A DNA stretch of 64,000 nucleotides, taken from positions 124,001 to 188,000 of the forward strand of contig NW_004457690.1 of the NCBI RefSeq assembly GCF_000203815.1. The letters are read 5' to 3'. Under the pieces are notes generated by a model that was not told where the DNA came from, searched no databases, and saw nothing but the letters and a program-made list of their open reading frames with translations. Below are positions 24,001-37,198 of this stretch, one piece after another. The stretch comes from Cavenderia fasciculata. Taxonomy: Eukaryota; Evosea; Eumycetozoa; Acytosteliales; Cavenderiaceae. Within the stretch, counting starts at the first letter, position 1; every line of letters starts with the position of its first letter. The position numbers were made by a program, and so were the translations under genes.

Positions 24001-26052
24001 AATTGAGTATCAAATGGTGGTAGAGAAAGATGAAAAGCTGGTAATTGTTCTTTGAGAGATTGGAATATATTGGGAGGAAGGTATTGATAGATTCTTTCAA
24101 AGAATGTTTGACGTTTTGCATTTTCCTCGTCTCTGATTGAATTTAAAGAATCCAAAAATCGATTTAAATTGGAACCAATCGACGTACCAAACTTAATTCT
24201 ACGTGAAGTCTCTGTCAATGCATCTTCATAGGCCGATGGCATATGATGAATACATTCCAATTGGAAGAAATTCGTACTTTGCTTATTAATCGCATCATTC
24301 CAAATTGAAAAACTATTAATCAATTCATGCATCTTTGCTTGTAACTTTGATATATTTCTTAATGTTGAAAATACAAAATGATTCATATAATTCTAGAAAA
24401 ATTAATAATAAAAATAAGTACTTAATTGGGAATTGGTTTGTAGTCAATAATGATATATATTTACCTTTGCCTTTTGAAATAATAATAAAGTAGAAGAAAG
24501 ATGTTCAATGTTTTTCAATGATGATTGTATACTTGTATCTTGGGAATTTTTAATCTCTGAAAATGACATTAAAATACTTGATATTTGATTTGGATCCTTT
24601 GAATTTCTAGATGATTCTAATGATCTTTTGATTTTTTCAGAATCTAAATAGAAAAAGAAAAGAAAAGATTAATACTCTACAACTTTTTAATACTATTTTT
24701 TGTTTCTTCTTCTTACTTGATAAAGTTGATTGGTGAAGAGCTTGAATTTGTTTTGTATTTTCTCTTGAAAATGTTATTCTTTCATTTAAATCCATAAAAC
24801 TAAAAGTAAAAAAAATTAATTAATTAATACTTTTGCAAAGAGGGGAGGTGTGATCAAAGATATATTAGGTTTTTTTCATACTTTGTATCAACAGTTTTCT
24901 TTAATTCTGAATCAACATTTTCCATGATACTATCAATTTGATATCCCAATTCACCAAGTTTACTCTTTAAAGTTTCATATTCTCTTTTACATTGTTCACT
25001 CCATTTTCTAATTTCATTTTCTGGTATACAATCCAATAATGTTTGCCTATTTGGATATCTTAATGATTCATGTAATTTAACTTGTTTTAACTAAAAATAA
25101 ATAAATAAATGGTTAAATTTTAGATTAATCATATAAAAATAAAAATAATTAATTAATTCTTACTCTATTTAAATCAGTTTCAAAAGATAATAATAAAGAT
25201 TCGAATCCTGGAGCTTGTTTTTTGTATGATGTTGATAAATTTGAATAATTTTGTAATAACTTACTATAAAATATATAAATATAAAATGTTAGATATTATT
25301 GAAAATGATTACTATATTCTTTCTTACTTTTTATAATCATCCAAACTATTTAATGCAGCAGATATACATTTCTTTTGAATATTTAATTCACTAAGACTAT
25401 TCATACATTGTACCACTTTGTTTTCATAGACCTCTTTGAGATATTGAGTTCCAACGACATGATTGTTGAGATAGAATTCTAGAGTAAATAACTTGTTGAG
25501 TGGGTTCAAAGAGGTTTCTAATTCCTTTAAGTTCTTTGGTGTTGGTAGTCTAGGTACATTGAAATCATTTAATGCCAAGTTTACATCCTCTGGATAATAA
25601 CTAGGATTATCTAATATTCTCTTGTTGAATAGGTATATTTCTCTATCTTTCTATAAGCAGAAATAATATTAAAAAAGTAAGTAAACTAAAACTAATATAA
25701 TAGATTATATATATCTCTCTCTTTGTTGTTGTTCACTTACAACGATGTTATAAGATTCCAAACTTCTATTTGAACTTAAATTGGTATCGGCTAATAAGAT
25801 TTGTTCGTTTGGTTGTATACCTGTAACTGTTGTTAATGACTCTTTAATCGTTCCAATTCTATAATAATAATAATAATACAATACAATGTAACATCAAATC
25901 AAACAAGTATTAATAATTCATTCTTTTCATTCAAAGATATCTGCTGATGATGATTGGACTGTCTTGTATATTTTGACATACAATATAGAAGGATTGACAG
26001 GTATCTCGTATAGAGTTCCTGTATCGGATCGAAGTATCTTTAAATTAAACAT
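21014..26052 (-). CDS. atg11: Atg11/FIP200 (RB1CC1)-like autophagy scaffold
   Basis: Scaffold of the Atg1/ULK1 complex that starts autophagosome formation. Ten exons from the ATG at 26052 (26052-25982, 25858-25741, 25650-25328, 25263-25164, 25090-24882, 24799-24717, 24643-24465, 24392-23697, 23604-21224, 21140-21014) sum to 4287 nt, 1428 aa. The first 60 residues look like the ubiquitin-like fold at the N-terminus of FIP200 (GTLYEIPVNPS, then TVTGIQPNEQILLADTNL). A helical Atg17-like region with the conserved YLPPNIF segment follows. About 750 residues of coiled coil come next. The C-terminus is the small Atg11/claw domain (IIGTIIEIN...GLPTGTTYHELLV), which in FIP200 binds cargo receptors. 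All three landmarks in the right order make the call firm. The gene diverges from the NT-C2 gene across about 1.2 kb. Confidence 0.9.
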
Positions 26053-27250
26053 GACTAACTTCTCTCTCTTGCTCTCTATCGTCTATCAGTTTGCTTGTAT
26101 GTATAATTGTCAATAATAAATATATGTATCTGTATCTGTATGGTATGTATTAATAGTTAACAGTCGAATAAATAATAATAATGATCATAATAATAAAAGA
26201 GAGAGCGCTCACAACAACAACAATAATAAAATATAACAACAACCCTCCCCTTTGAGAGAAATAGTGGAAAAAATGTGTCACCAACAGTCACCTCCCTAAC
26301 ATCTGTTAATAATTTATTATGTTTTTATATTTTTTAGCTAATCTTAGATTCCAAAGTCTTTCCGTCAACCCTCCCTCATAGTTGGTTGTCTCTTTACTTC
26401 TCTCTCTTTCTTATCAAGAGTTCAAACATTGAAAGTAATAGTCTATAGTCTCTCTCTCTATTCTATATCCAGACAAATAATGCATCGAGAGATACATTTA
26501 GTTTGTAGTATATCATATGATATGATATGATAGCAGAGACAGAGACAAAGCAAAGCAAAAATATGCGTTGAATTATGGTGTGTGTTATTCTTTCTTTTAT
26601 CGTACCACACACAAATGACACACTCTGTAAACCGCTGTTGTTTTGCCATATATCTGCACAACACGACACTCTTTAAAAATCTCTGTGGAATCGTCGATTT
26701 GGTTTATTTTTAAATAACACGCATTCCACATCAATAATAATAACGGTTGAATTGTCTAATTATAAATCATTACAATTTCTCATCTCACTACTCTACTCTA
26801 CTCTACTTTACTTTTGTTTATTCCTTTAAACAGTTTTTATTTCTTTTAAAGAGAAAGAATAGAAAAGTATTGTCTCTAGTAATCTCTTCTCTCTGCAGCG
26901 TATTCACACACAAAGACAAACAAACAAACAAACACACACCACATCGTCGAGAAGTGAAGCAGCGACCAGGCAGCATCTATCATCATCGCATCAGTATCTA
27001 CTCCCACTCCCCTCACCCCACACTCACACCTCAATCTTTCCCTGTAGTCATCCGTCTGTCATTGGTCGAATAATATATTTATATTATATTTATTTTTAAT
27101 TTAATTCTAAATAAGGGGTGTAAGTAAGTATCAGTCAGTCTAGAGTTGGTGAATATATTCACATTTCATTTCATTCAGTTATTTATTCCATTTCATTCAT
27201 TGTAGTAATAATATATATATTTAAAAGGGAATAATAATATAATATAAATA
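26053..27250. other. Divergent promoter region between atg11 and NT-C2 gene
   Basis: This 1.2-kb stretch separates two divergent genes, so it should hold both promoters. It has runs of ACA/CAC and TCTC, and short open frames with no coding character. The segment 26880-27060 is comparatively GC-rich for intergenic DNA here, but I find no gene in it. Confidence 0.5.
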
Positions 27251-28141
27251 ATGATTAAATCAATTAAACACGCAAGAGCAGATAAAACCAAATTCAAGTA
27301 TACTATTGACTTTAGAAGATTGACAGACTTGCCATCAGACTTGGTTGGAAATGTCGTTCAATTACATTGGTCTCGTGGAGACCATAAAGGTGAGAGTAAA
27401 GGATACAGAGTACAAAAGAAAGAAAGAAAGACACCTGGAAACTCACCGACCACTGAAAGACGTGATCATGTAGTATCATTTGCAGCTACCACTCCATCAT
27501 CATCATCAACAGCAACAGCCGTTTTAAATGCATCCAATGCATCGACTACTAGTGACCAAACTACTCCGCCACCTCCAACACCATCGACAGCCGCTGAAAC
27601 ATCTACCACCACATCACCAATCACCTCTACAGAAACTGCATCAACAACCACAACCACAACCATTCCAGTGGCATCACAATCACCACCACCAACACCGGCT
27701 GTTGAAGTGACCAAAGACACTACACTCACTAGAAAACAGGCCAAACTATTGATTGGCAATTGTATCGATGGAGACAACAACCTTCCAAGTGGCAATGGTT
27801 ATGTTGTCATGAATGAAAAGATGGCTATTCCAGTGACACTGTATTCTAGTAGTTCACATCAAGAACTTCCTGCTCCATTTGAACAAAAACTGTTAACTAT
27901 TACTTTACTTCTCGGTCAATTGACTCTGGCAACTGTATCTGTAGATTTGGCACTCCACTATCAAGATAATGGAAGAGAAGTCATTTCCATACCTTTCCCT
28001 TCGTCATCCTCCGTTCAACCAACTTTAATGGTATGTGTCTCAAAAAAAAGAAAAATGTGGTATTTTTCCATAACCACCACCACCTCCACTTTTTCATATT
28101 TATTATAAAAAGAAATCAAGGAATAGAAAGGAATAGAAATA

Positions 28142-28198
<57 letters not shown>

Positions 28199-29544
28199 TT
28201 GATCAACAAAACAAACTAACCACACATATATTAATATTAATATTATTTTTGTTATATTATATTATTTAGTTATCATTAAAAGCAAAATGTAAAGATAAAG
28301 AAAAGAAACAGATATTATTAAAATCTAATAATACAAATATTTCAAATGGAGCTGGTGGTCATGTAAATCATAATATGTTGAATCCACATTATCATCCAAC
28401 TGCAATTAATTTAAATAATCATAATAATAATAATAATAATACTTCTCATTCTCATTCACATTCACATCATCATCATTCCCTTCATAATAATAATAATAAT
28501 ACTAATAATACAACTACAACTACCAACTCCACAAATCCATTAATGGATAATAATAATAATATCCCAAATATAACAATTGTAAATCCAACAGGGATCGATA
28601 TATCAAACCAACCATCTTCATTACAACAACAAGACTGTGATACACTTACATCTGGGTCATTGGTTAGGGATCCAACAACAGAATCTTTGATTACTTCTAC
28701 TTGGTCATCGGATGATGATAGTTCAGACGATACATTTCACATTAATGAAAAGGAGTTGGCAAGAAAGACACTTGAAATTAGAGCATTGACAAGTAAGTTG
28801 ATTCAATGTGAATCACATGTTCAAGAGACTGCCAAAGTGATCCAACAAAAGGATAATGATATTCTCACGATGATTAAAAAGGTGGAACAAGCTCAAACAG
28901 CAGTACTCGAGTATGAAGAGTCTGCTCATCGTTCAAAAGTAATGGAAGAGTATGCCAATAGAAAAATGATCTCCCTCAGTCAAGCTTTGGAAAGTCAAAA
29001 AAAGTTACAACATTTTGAATCAACTCATCATCTCATTGCCACCGTTCCAGGTGACTCATCCCATCAACCACATGTCCCACTACTTGAAAAGAGTCTTGAA
29101 CAAAGAATCATGGAATCATTAGAATTGAATGAAAGACAAGAAGCACAAATCAAAGAAAACGAACAATTATTGGAGAAAAAAGAGAGTGAATTGGAATTGT
29201 TACAACAGACAATTGAAGAATTGACAGAACAAATGGAATTGAAAAACAAAGAGATTGAACAAGTGGTAGAAGGCAGTAAACAATACTTTGAAACTCAACT
29301 TGGTAAAAAAGATGAAAAGATCAAGAAACTCAAAGAGTCTTTGGAAACTGTCATTAGAGAAAGTAATCACAAGGATATTGAATTAATAGAACGAGAAAAA
29401 CAACAAGAAAAGTTGAGACTTGCCAATCCACAACCTTCATCTTCACAGTCGACTGCACAATCATTATTATGGAATCCAATTGTAGCTTGGTCATTTGCTC
29501 TATTTTGTTTTATGATGTTTTATTTAAAATCTCAAGATTGTTAA
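27251..29544 (+). CDS. NT-C2 domain, coiled-coil, tail-anchored protein
   Basis: Two exons (27251-28030, 28270-29544) give 684 aa. Residues 1-60 (FKYTIDFRRLTDLP...NVVQLHWSRGDHKG) and about 200-265 (ALHYQDNGREVISIPF, ending LMLSLKAKC across the intron) form the two halves of an NT-type C2 domain. This domain is known from EEIG1, EHBP1 and plant coiled-coil proteins, where it binds membranes or cytoskeletal adaptors. A Thr/Ser/Pro-rich insertion splits it. The second exon adds His/Asn runs, about 250 residues of coiled coil and a C-terminal hydrophobic helix (NPIVAWSFALFCFMMFYL) followed by a few polar residues, as in a tail-anchored protein. A role tethering organelles or linking them to the cytoskeleton is inference. 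The intron carries a TAA/AAT microsatellite (28158-28198). Confidence 0.85.
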
Positions 29545-30061
29545 TAACAATATATCAATATATCAACCCAACACACAGAGTTGTTGTTGTAACTTACACA
29601 CAAATATATTAGAATGTGGAAAAAACATTAATATTATATAAAATCATATCAAATAAATTCTAGATCATTATTTATTTAAATAGATACTTTTACCTTCTCT
29701 ATCCATCAATCCATCTTAGTTATTTACCAAGTGGTAAGGGTATCTTCCCAAAAATAGTATTTTCAATAAATTCAGTGAATCACGAAAAATGGAGGGCGCC
29801 AAAACAACCAGATGACCGCAATTCTGTGAGGAGTGCGGAGCAAAGCCGTTATCGAAAATTTGAATTGAATTGCCTTGCTCTCCCAACTGATCATTCATTC
29901 ATTATCTCTTTGTAGTGCACTTATCATCTTATCAACTACTTCACTTCTACTACACCCTCTCTCCTGTCAAGATCAATGACATTGTAAATAATAATAACCA
30001 GAGATATATATAAATAGAGAGAGAGATCGAAAGGATAATAAAGACATAGACAAACACAAAC
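29545..30061. other. Intergenic region before the fimbrin-like gene
   Basis: About 0.5 kb between two plus-strand genes. The part 29740-29890 is less AT-rich, includes GGAGGGCGCC and has a 60-codon minus-strand open frame (29716-29898) without a recognisable domain. It may be an upstream control region. A GA repeat (30017-30028) lies close to the next start. Confidence 0.45.
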
Positions 30062-30697
30062 ATGGATATGTCATTATTTACAGGTATCACCCTGTTTAGT
30101 GATGATAACATCCATGATCAACAACAACAACAACAACAAGATGAAGGTGATGAACAACAAAATAGTAGTGCATTATCCACATCTAATGATAATAATAATA
30201 ATAAGAGTGAAATAATGAAAGAATGGTTTAATGAACATTATTATAATCTTATACAATACCATGCAATTAGAAAGACAAGATTACAAGAATTCAAGACCGA
30301 GTTGAATAATCCTGCTGCATCACCAATGAGCAAAGAGGAAAAGAAAACGTTGCAACTTGAACACTATCAAAAGGAAACTGCCTATCTTAGATTAAAGAGA
30401 AAGACAATACAACAAGACTTTGAACCACTTTTCATATACACTTCTATAAAGTCTAAACATAATCTATCAGATGAAGGGACTTTATCTTCCTCTGCAACTA
30501 CCACCTCATCCTCCTCTACCTCCTCCTCCTCCTCTTCTGACAAGAAAAAGAAACCATCACCTAAATCACTCATTCCAATCTCAAAAGATGCCGATGGTAA
30601 CAAACAAGTGCGTAAAAAGAGCGGTACTATTGCAGCAACTGCATTATCACCCCAATCTCCAGATTCAATTGATTTCTCTATTAAAAAACAATTAATC

Positions 30698-30735
<38 letters not shown>

Positions 30736-33700
30736 ACCTACAACTACATCAACGACATCGACGACGACGGCATCATCATGGACAAGTGCGACACCAATTA
30801 ATAATAGTAATAATAATAGTCATCAAGGATATTTGGCAACACCATCATCACCACTGCCAAATATTAGTTTTAATCAAGGTGGTACTATTATATCATTTTC
30901 AAATTCACCTACTACTTCATTTGAAGATCTATCCAAACCACTTGCAAAGAGTAGTAGTGATATCCCACCTTCTACTTCTACTACTACACCTAGACAAGTT
31001 AGATTCAGTAATGATACTGATAGTATACCAACATCACCGGCCGACAATGCAACCGACTTTTATGATCCACGCGGTAGTGTACGTCGTACCAAGAGTATAT
31101 CGAGTATCACCAAAGACCGTGGAGGATTGGCTTCATACACTCCAACACCACTTAAAAACAAATCCTATACTATGCAATTCAAGGTCGATGCCAAGGTCAA
31201 ATTGGAGCAAACTGAAAAACTACTATTTGAAAAGGAGGAGGATACTCGTGTGGCCGCAGAGATTGGTCAAAGATTGTTGGATCGTATCCAAGAGTTGGAA
31301 GACGAGTTGACACAGACAAAGTCAAAAGAGGGCGAGCAACAGAAACGTCTCGAGGCAATGGACCAAATCACAGATGAAAATGGTCGATTAAAGACTGAAA
31401 TCCTGATGCTTGGCAGCAAGGTCGATAGTGCATCGATGGAAAATGCAGCACTCATTGAAAAAGAGTCTCATCTCGAGGAAAAGATAACACAACAACACAA
31501 TTGGCTGCGCAATGAATACACTCCCATGCGATCACGTACCATCAATCAACAAAAGGAAGAAATTGAGAATCTCAAAATAAGTGTCGACCAATTGCAAGCC
31601 GCCGAGGACAAATTGAAAAAGAATCGTGATCGTCTTGCATCGCAGAATGAAGTGCTTTCTGGATCGGTTGCAGATCTTCAATTGGCACTAAAGGAAAAGG
31701 TCGATCTAAAGGATTTCGAAGTACTCAAAAACAAGATGAAAGATGCTCGAACTAAAAACAGAGAATTACGTGCACGTATTTCAGAGTTGGAAGAAAGCAG
31801 CAGTGGCTCTGCCTTGGCATTGGCAGAACCTGAAGTATTCCTCAGATCGGCATTCAACGACCTATTGAGAAATGAAGAACTCATCAATTCTACTCCAAGA
31901 ATAACCAATCTTCGTGTACTATCCGATGCAAAGATCATGTTGGGTCGTCTCGAAGCAATCGTTTACAATAACAATGATATGTCGCTCATTACAACACTTG
32001 TCAATTTTTTGGAAAATGAAGCCAACAATGACGAACAAAATAGAATCCTTGCAAATAATATATTATCTCTAAATGAATCTTTTGAATCAACTGATGATAA
32101 ACCTCAAGATCCTCAAACTGCTTTATATATGGTAAATAGACAAATATATACATATTATTTTAAATATTAATATTAATACTTTCTATTTTATATTTTAGTT
32201 AATATGTATTGTATCAATTCATAAATATACAAAATATGATAAAAAGAGATTAGAAGGAGATAATGGAACGATTGATGAATTGGGAAGCCAAGTGGAAACT
32301 TTGAAAAAGGTGATCAATAACTTGGAATTTAATTTGGGTGAAGCCAAATTGATCAATCAAAAGCTAGAGGAAGATATTGATATGCTAAAGACACCACGTC
32401 ACAATAATGAGTTTATGTCAATGGCCGATGAATTAAAGAGTAGTGGTCAGATCGTTGACCAAAGTGAATTAGATCGTGTTCGTCAACAATATGAAAAACA
32501 AATTGTTGAAATGGATCAAATGCAACTTTCAAATGCATTCGAGATTGAATCACTCAAACATCAACTGGAGAAACGGTCACAATCTATCCAAGAATTACAA
32601 GACAAGTTGAATCGTTTGGGTGAGGAGTTGACCAGTGAAAAGGAATCACTTAAAAAGGAATTGGATGCATTGTTGCAAGATAAAAAGAGTTTAGAGGAAG
32701 CACTCGTACAAGAAAAGAAAGAGTTGAGTGATACTCAACAAAGAGAATTGGCTCTACTTGGTGACTTGGACAATTTACTCGAACAACTTTCAAATGAAAA
32801 GAGTAACTTTGACAGGACACTACAAGATGAAAAAGATCAATCCAAAAAGATTTTACAATCACTCGAACAAGAAAAACTTCAACTCGTCCAATCCATCGAA
32901 CAACTTGTATCTGAAATTCAACAACTCCAACAAAAACAAAAGCAACTTGAATCAACCATTGAATCAATGCTCATTGAAAGTAATTCGTTAAAGAGTGAAG
33001 TGGAAACTTTAAAAGACACTATCATTCTAGAACAACAAGAAAACCAAAGATCGAAAAACGAGATTGATCAACTAAAGATCAGTCACCAAGAAACCATTGA
33101 AAAGTTAAACACTCAAATCAAAGTACTCCAATCTACAATTGAAAAGATTACATCTGATATGAATGATGGTATTCAACAACAATCAAAAGATCATTTACAA
33201 TTGCAAGAGGAAATTGAAAGATTAAAAAAAGAAAATATATTATCAATTCAAGAAAGTTTATCATTCCAACAAAAAAGTCATCAATTACAACAATCTTTGG
33301 ATCAATCACAAAAGGATAATGAAAAATTAAAAGACAATAATAATAATTTGACAAATGATAATAATAATTTGACAAGTGATAAACAGCAATTACAACTGTC
33401 ATTGGATCAATCTAAAAATGATAATCAACAATTAAAGGATGATAATAATAATTTGGTAAATGATAAACAACAATTACAACAATCATTGGAAAAGGAAAAA
33501 GAATTGTTGGATCAATCAAAGAAGGATAATGAAAAGTTATCTTTGGATAATAGTAATTTGACAAATGATAAACAACAATTGCAACAATCTTTGGATCAAT
33601 CACAAATTGATAACAAAGAATTAAAGGATGATAATAATAACTTGGTAAATGATAAACAACAATTACAACAATCTCTTGGATCAATCACAAAAAGATAATC

Positions 33701-36689
33701 AACAATTAAAGGATGATAATAATAATTTGGTAAATGATAAACAACAATTACAACAATCTTTTGATCAATCACAAAAGGATAATCAACAATTGAAATCAAA
33801 ATCAGAGGATTTGGAAAAGGAAAAACAACAATTACAATTATCATTGGAACAATCACAAAAAGATAATCAAGAATTAAAACAATCATTTGACCAATCTCAA
33901 AAGGATAACCAAGAATTAAAATCAAGATTGGAAGAATTGGAAAAGGAAAAGCAACAATTACAACAATCTTTGGATCAATCACAAAAAGACAACAAAGAAT
34001 TAAAGGATGATAATAATAACTTGGTAAATGATAAACAACAATTGCAACAATCTTTAGAACAATCACAAAAAGATAATCAACAATTACAATTATCATTTGA
34101 TCAATCACAAAAGGATAATCAAGAATTGAGATCAAAGTTGAGATCAAAGTTGAAAGAATTGGAAAAAGAAAATCGATCATTGGAAAAGACAATTCAAGAA
34201 TTAAAGGAAGAGATTGAAAACAAGGTTAAACAATTATCTTCGTCTGACAGTGAAAAGGATAATATTATTCAACAATTAAGAAGTGATGTAGAAGAAGCCA
34301 ATAACAAAAAGAATTGTTTGTTGGCAGAACATATTGTTTCGATCAATGCATTGACATCACAACTAAAATCATTGCAATCTCAAAACGAACAATTACAAGA
34401 CAGCAAAGATCAAGTCAACTCTATTGTCGAACAAGCCAACCAGACTATTTTACAATCGATCGACGCAACCAACCAACAATTCCAACAATCAATCGATCAA
34501 GCCAACCAACGTATTCAATCACTCATTGATATGATTGCCATGATTCTAGAAAAGGTACAAAAGGATAAAGAGCTACAGGACAAGGTCAAGGTTGATTTAC
34601 AACACTGGAAAGAAAAGGCCAACCAACTCATTGTCGACTTGGAAAATGAAAAGGAAAACACAGAGTCTCTCACCACCGAGAACCTTCAACTCAAGGAACA
34701 AATCAAAGAGTTGCAACTTCGATTGGAGAACAAAACGAGAAAGCACAAGTCTGTCAAAGAGTTGTCGTTGCAGTTGACCGACATGATCAAACTAGTTCAA
34801 CAAAAGAAAGAGCAAAAGGAGGCGAAGAAGGAATTGGAGAATACCCTTGTTGTACCAGCCGTCGACATGGTAAAGAATTACGAGTGTCCCGAAGAACCAG
34901 CTCTTCTCTCGTATATCAACCAAAAGCTCAAACCACACGGTGACTATCTCGACCATATCTTCCCACTCGACCTCTCCAAACATATTCTATGTTCCATCTA
35001 TGACGGTGTTTTATTGTGTGAATTGGTCAATTTTGCGAGAGAGGGAACCATCGATGACCGTGTCGTCAACCAAAAGCCAAAGAATCAAATGGAGGTTGAC
35101 CAAAACTTTAATCTTGTCACCAACTCTGCTCGTGCCATTGGCTGCAAGTTTTTACCCGGACAAAAGATGACCCCACAAACGTTGCGTGATGACCCATTGC
35201 TCGCACTATCGCTCATCTACGAGTTGGTTCGTGTCCAAATCATGGCACCCATCACCGTCGTCAACTATCCCAACCTCTTGCTCCTCAAAACACCCGATGA
35301 AGAGGTCAAACACTTTTTGGCACTTTCTACACCCCAACTACTACAGCGATGGGTTATCTATAATCTCGATAGCAATTGCACCCAAAACAACACTAATCTG
35401 CGTCGATCAATGGTCATCAAAGCCAAAGTACAAGGAACTGTCGAAGACTTGGTTCTCCATGACATCAATACCACCAAACTCTTATGTTCACTAGACAAGG
35501 AGTTGGTTGCTCCAACCACCACCACCGATCAAACAGGCATATATGAATGGATCATCAATGAATCAACAAATAGATTTGATATTTTCCCTTGGTTATCAAT
35601 TCATTCATTTTTAAACGTAAGAAAGATTATATATATCTTGCTTGTTGATCAAAGTACAAAGTAGTCTAACCTTTTTTATTTTATTTTTATAGAAAAATAC
35701 CAAATTAGCATTATTATATGTAACAAGTTTATTTATTTCACCAAAAGGTGTTTCATCACTTATTATTTCACAGGAATCCAATGATGGAAAGGAAGCAACA
35801 TCCATTACAAAGGTTGTCCAAGAAGTCAAATCTATTTTGGTCGATGTTGATGGCACCAGAGAAGAAAGAGCCTTTTGTATGTGGCTCAATTCACTCGATG
35901 TCAATCCCTATGTTAATAATTTACAACAAGATCTTCAAGATGGTTTAATTCTATTACAAGTATGTTAATTATATAAGTATATTTAAAAGGATAATAATAA
36001 TAATTAATTGTTTTATTTTATTTTTTGTTTTTTTTTAAAAGATGTTTGATAAAATTAAACCAGGTAGTGTAAATTGGCAAAAAGTAAATCAAAATCCAAA
36101 CAATGCATACAAGGAATTAGAAAATTGTAATTATGCAATTAGTTTGGCAAGACAATTTAATTTCTCGATGGTCAATGTCGGAGGCAAGGATATCAACGAT
36201 GGTCAATTGAAGCTGACATTGGGATTGATCTGGCAAGCTTGTAAATATCATCTTTTATCAATTCTCCAAAGCCTATGGGGTCCGAGCGGCAGTGGAGCAA
36301 GTCGGGGTGTTGGCGGGTCCAATGAGATGACCGAGGCCGATATCATCAAGTGGGCAAATCAAAAGGTAACAACCATAGGCAAAGCAAGCGGCATCAACAA
36401 CTTTAAGGACACTTCTATCGGTAGTGGCATGTTCCTCATCGATCTTTTGGAGAGCGTGTGTCAAGGCTGTGTAAATTATTCGATCGTCCATCAGGGAGAA
36501 ACCGACGACGAAAAGAAGGCAAACGCTCAATACATCATCAATGTGGCTCGTAAACTCGATTGTTGTATATTTTTGGTGTGGGAGGATATCGTTCAAGTTC
36601 GACCAAAGATGATTCTCACCCTTGTCGCTCAACTATATATTAAAAGTGAAGGTTTAAATCATCGTGTCGACGATACCGATGATGAATAA
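30062..36689 (+). CDS. Giant coiled-coil protein with C-terminal fimbrin-like CH domains
   Basis: Probable actin-binding, dimeric coiled-coil protein. Exons 30062-32131, 32199-35616, 35693-35959 and 36042-36689 sum to 6403 nt, one base above a multiple of three, and would encode about 2130 aa. The N-terminal 360 residues are Ser/Asn-rich with a short conserved helical start. A coiled coil runs from about residue 365 to 1560. It includes tandem 28-residue repeats of the [26 protein letters not shown] type in 33280-34130. The C-terminal 550 residues are a plastin/fimbrin-type block of calponin-homology domains ([34 protein letters not shown], then [33 protein letters not shown]). A single extra base near 33674 shifts the frame inside the repeats. 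Actin bundling is inferred from the CH block only. Confidence 0.88.
33280..34130 (+). repeat. Tandem 84-bp coding repeats (28-residue coiled coil)
   Basis: Inside the fimbrin-like gene a DNA unit of about 84 bp repeats many times with small variations. It encodes four heptads, centred on SLDQSQKDN and [13 protein letters not shown]. Units share long identical stretches, so recombination or replication slippage is likely, and assembly errors here are plausible. The frame shift at about 33674 sits in one of these units. Confidence 0.85.
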
Positions 36690-37117
36690 ATAATAAATAA
36701 ATAAATAAATATTTTTTTAAAAAAACAGATTCATTACTATGTGTTATGGTTGATTTATCGATTATTGGAACCAATTGTACAATGAATTTGTCGGGGTGTT
36801 ATACAGTATAGCTAACTCCAAATGATTCTAGAATCTCTCGATTGCAACAAAACAAAGAATGAAATCCAATAAAAATCATGATCCCGATTTTTGTTTTGGT
36901 GTAAGATGGGGTAAAAGTATCCATCTATTTTCCCAAATTTATTTTAAACAAAGAGTAACGGTGTTGACAAAAATGCCATAGAGTAGTGGAACACACTAAT
37001 ACCGCTCTACTCCAATACAGAGCTATTCCTTTCATTTTCTCTTGTTTCATTGGTACAAAGCGAAACAATGACAATGAAATGGTTGGAGAGCCATACAGTA
37101 GAGTGATACTTCAAATT
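36690..37117. other. Intergenic region upstream of the permuted tRNA
   Basis: AT-rich spacer after the fimbrin-like gene. It contains a palindrome-like GATTCTAGAATC (36822-36833). A sequence resembling a tRNA D-arm on the minus strand (36994-37026) is described among rejected items. No coding sequence is recognised. Confidence 0.45.
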
Positions 37118-37198
37118 ATTCGAATTTCTCGGTTACCGGTTCGATTCCGATCAATGCTGAACATGTTAGGCATTGTAGCTCAATGGAAGAGCGAGAAA
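37118..37198 (+). tRNA. Circularly permuted tRNA-Arg(UCG) candidate
   Basis: A tRNA in reversed half order. The 3' half comes first: anticodon loop ATTCGAA (37118-37124, anticodon TCG at 37120-37122), anticodon-stem strand TTTCT, variable loop CGGTT, T-arm ACCGG-TTCGATT-CCGAT (37135-37151), acceptor strand CAATGCT (37152-37158) and discriminator G37159. After a 9-nt linker the 5' half follows: acceptor GGCATTG (37169-37175), TA, D-arm GCTC-AATGGAA-GAGC (37178-37192), G26 and AGAAA (37194-37198). Twenty of 21 stem positions pair, with one G-U at 1-72 and a single C-A mismatch in the T stem. T8, A14, A15-T48, G18 G19, T33, A37, T54 T55 C56 and A58 are all in place. A T-run at 37235-37240 could end Pol III transcription. 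Permuted tRNA genes are known from some algae, and I know of none in dictyostelids. Confidence 0.65.

Noticed and set aside
29716-29898. 60-codon minus-strand frame before the fimbrin-like gene
   Set aside because: No motif, and it lies where a promoter is expected.
36994-37026. Minus-strand sequence like a tRNA A-box/D-arm (TAGCTC...GAGCGG)
   Set aside because: The loop is 12 nt and starts with T where A14 is required, and no T-arm follows. It lacks the coordinated invariants seen in the permuted tRNA candidate.
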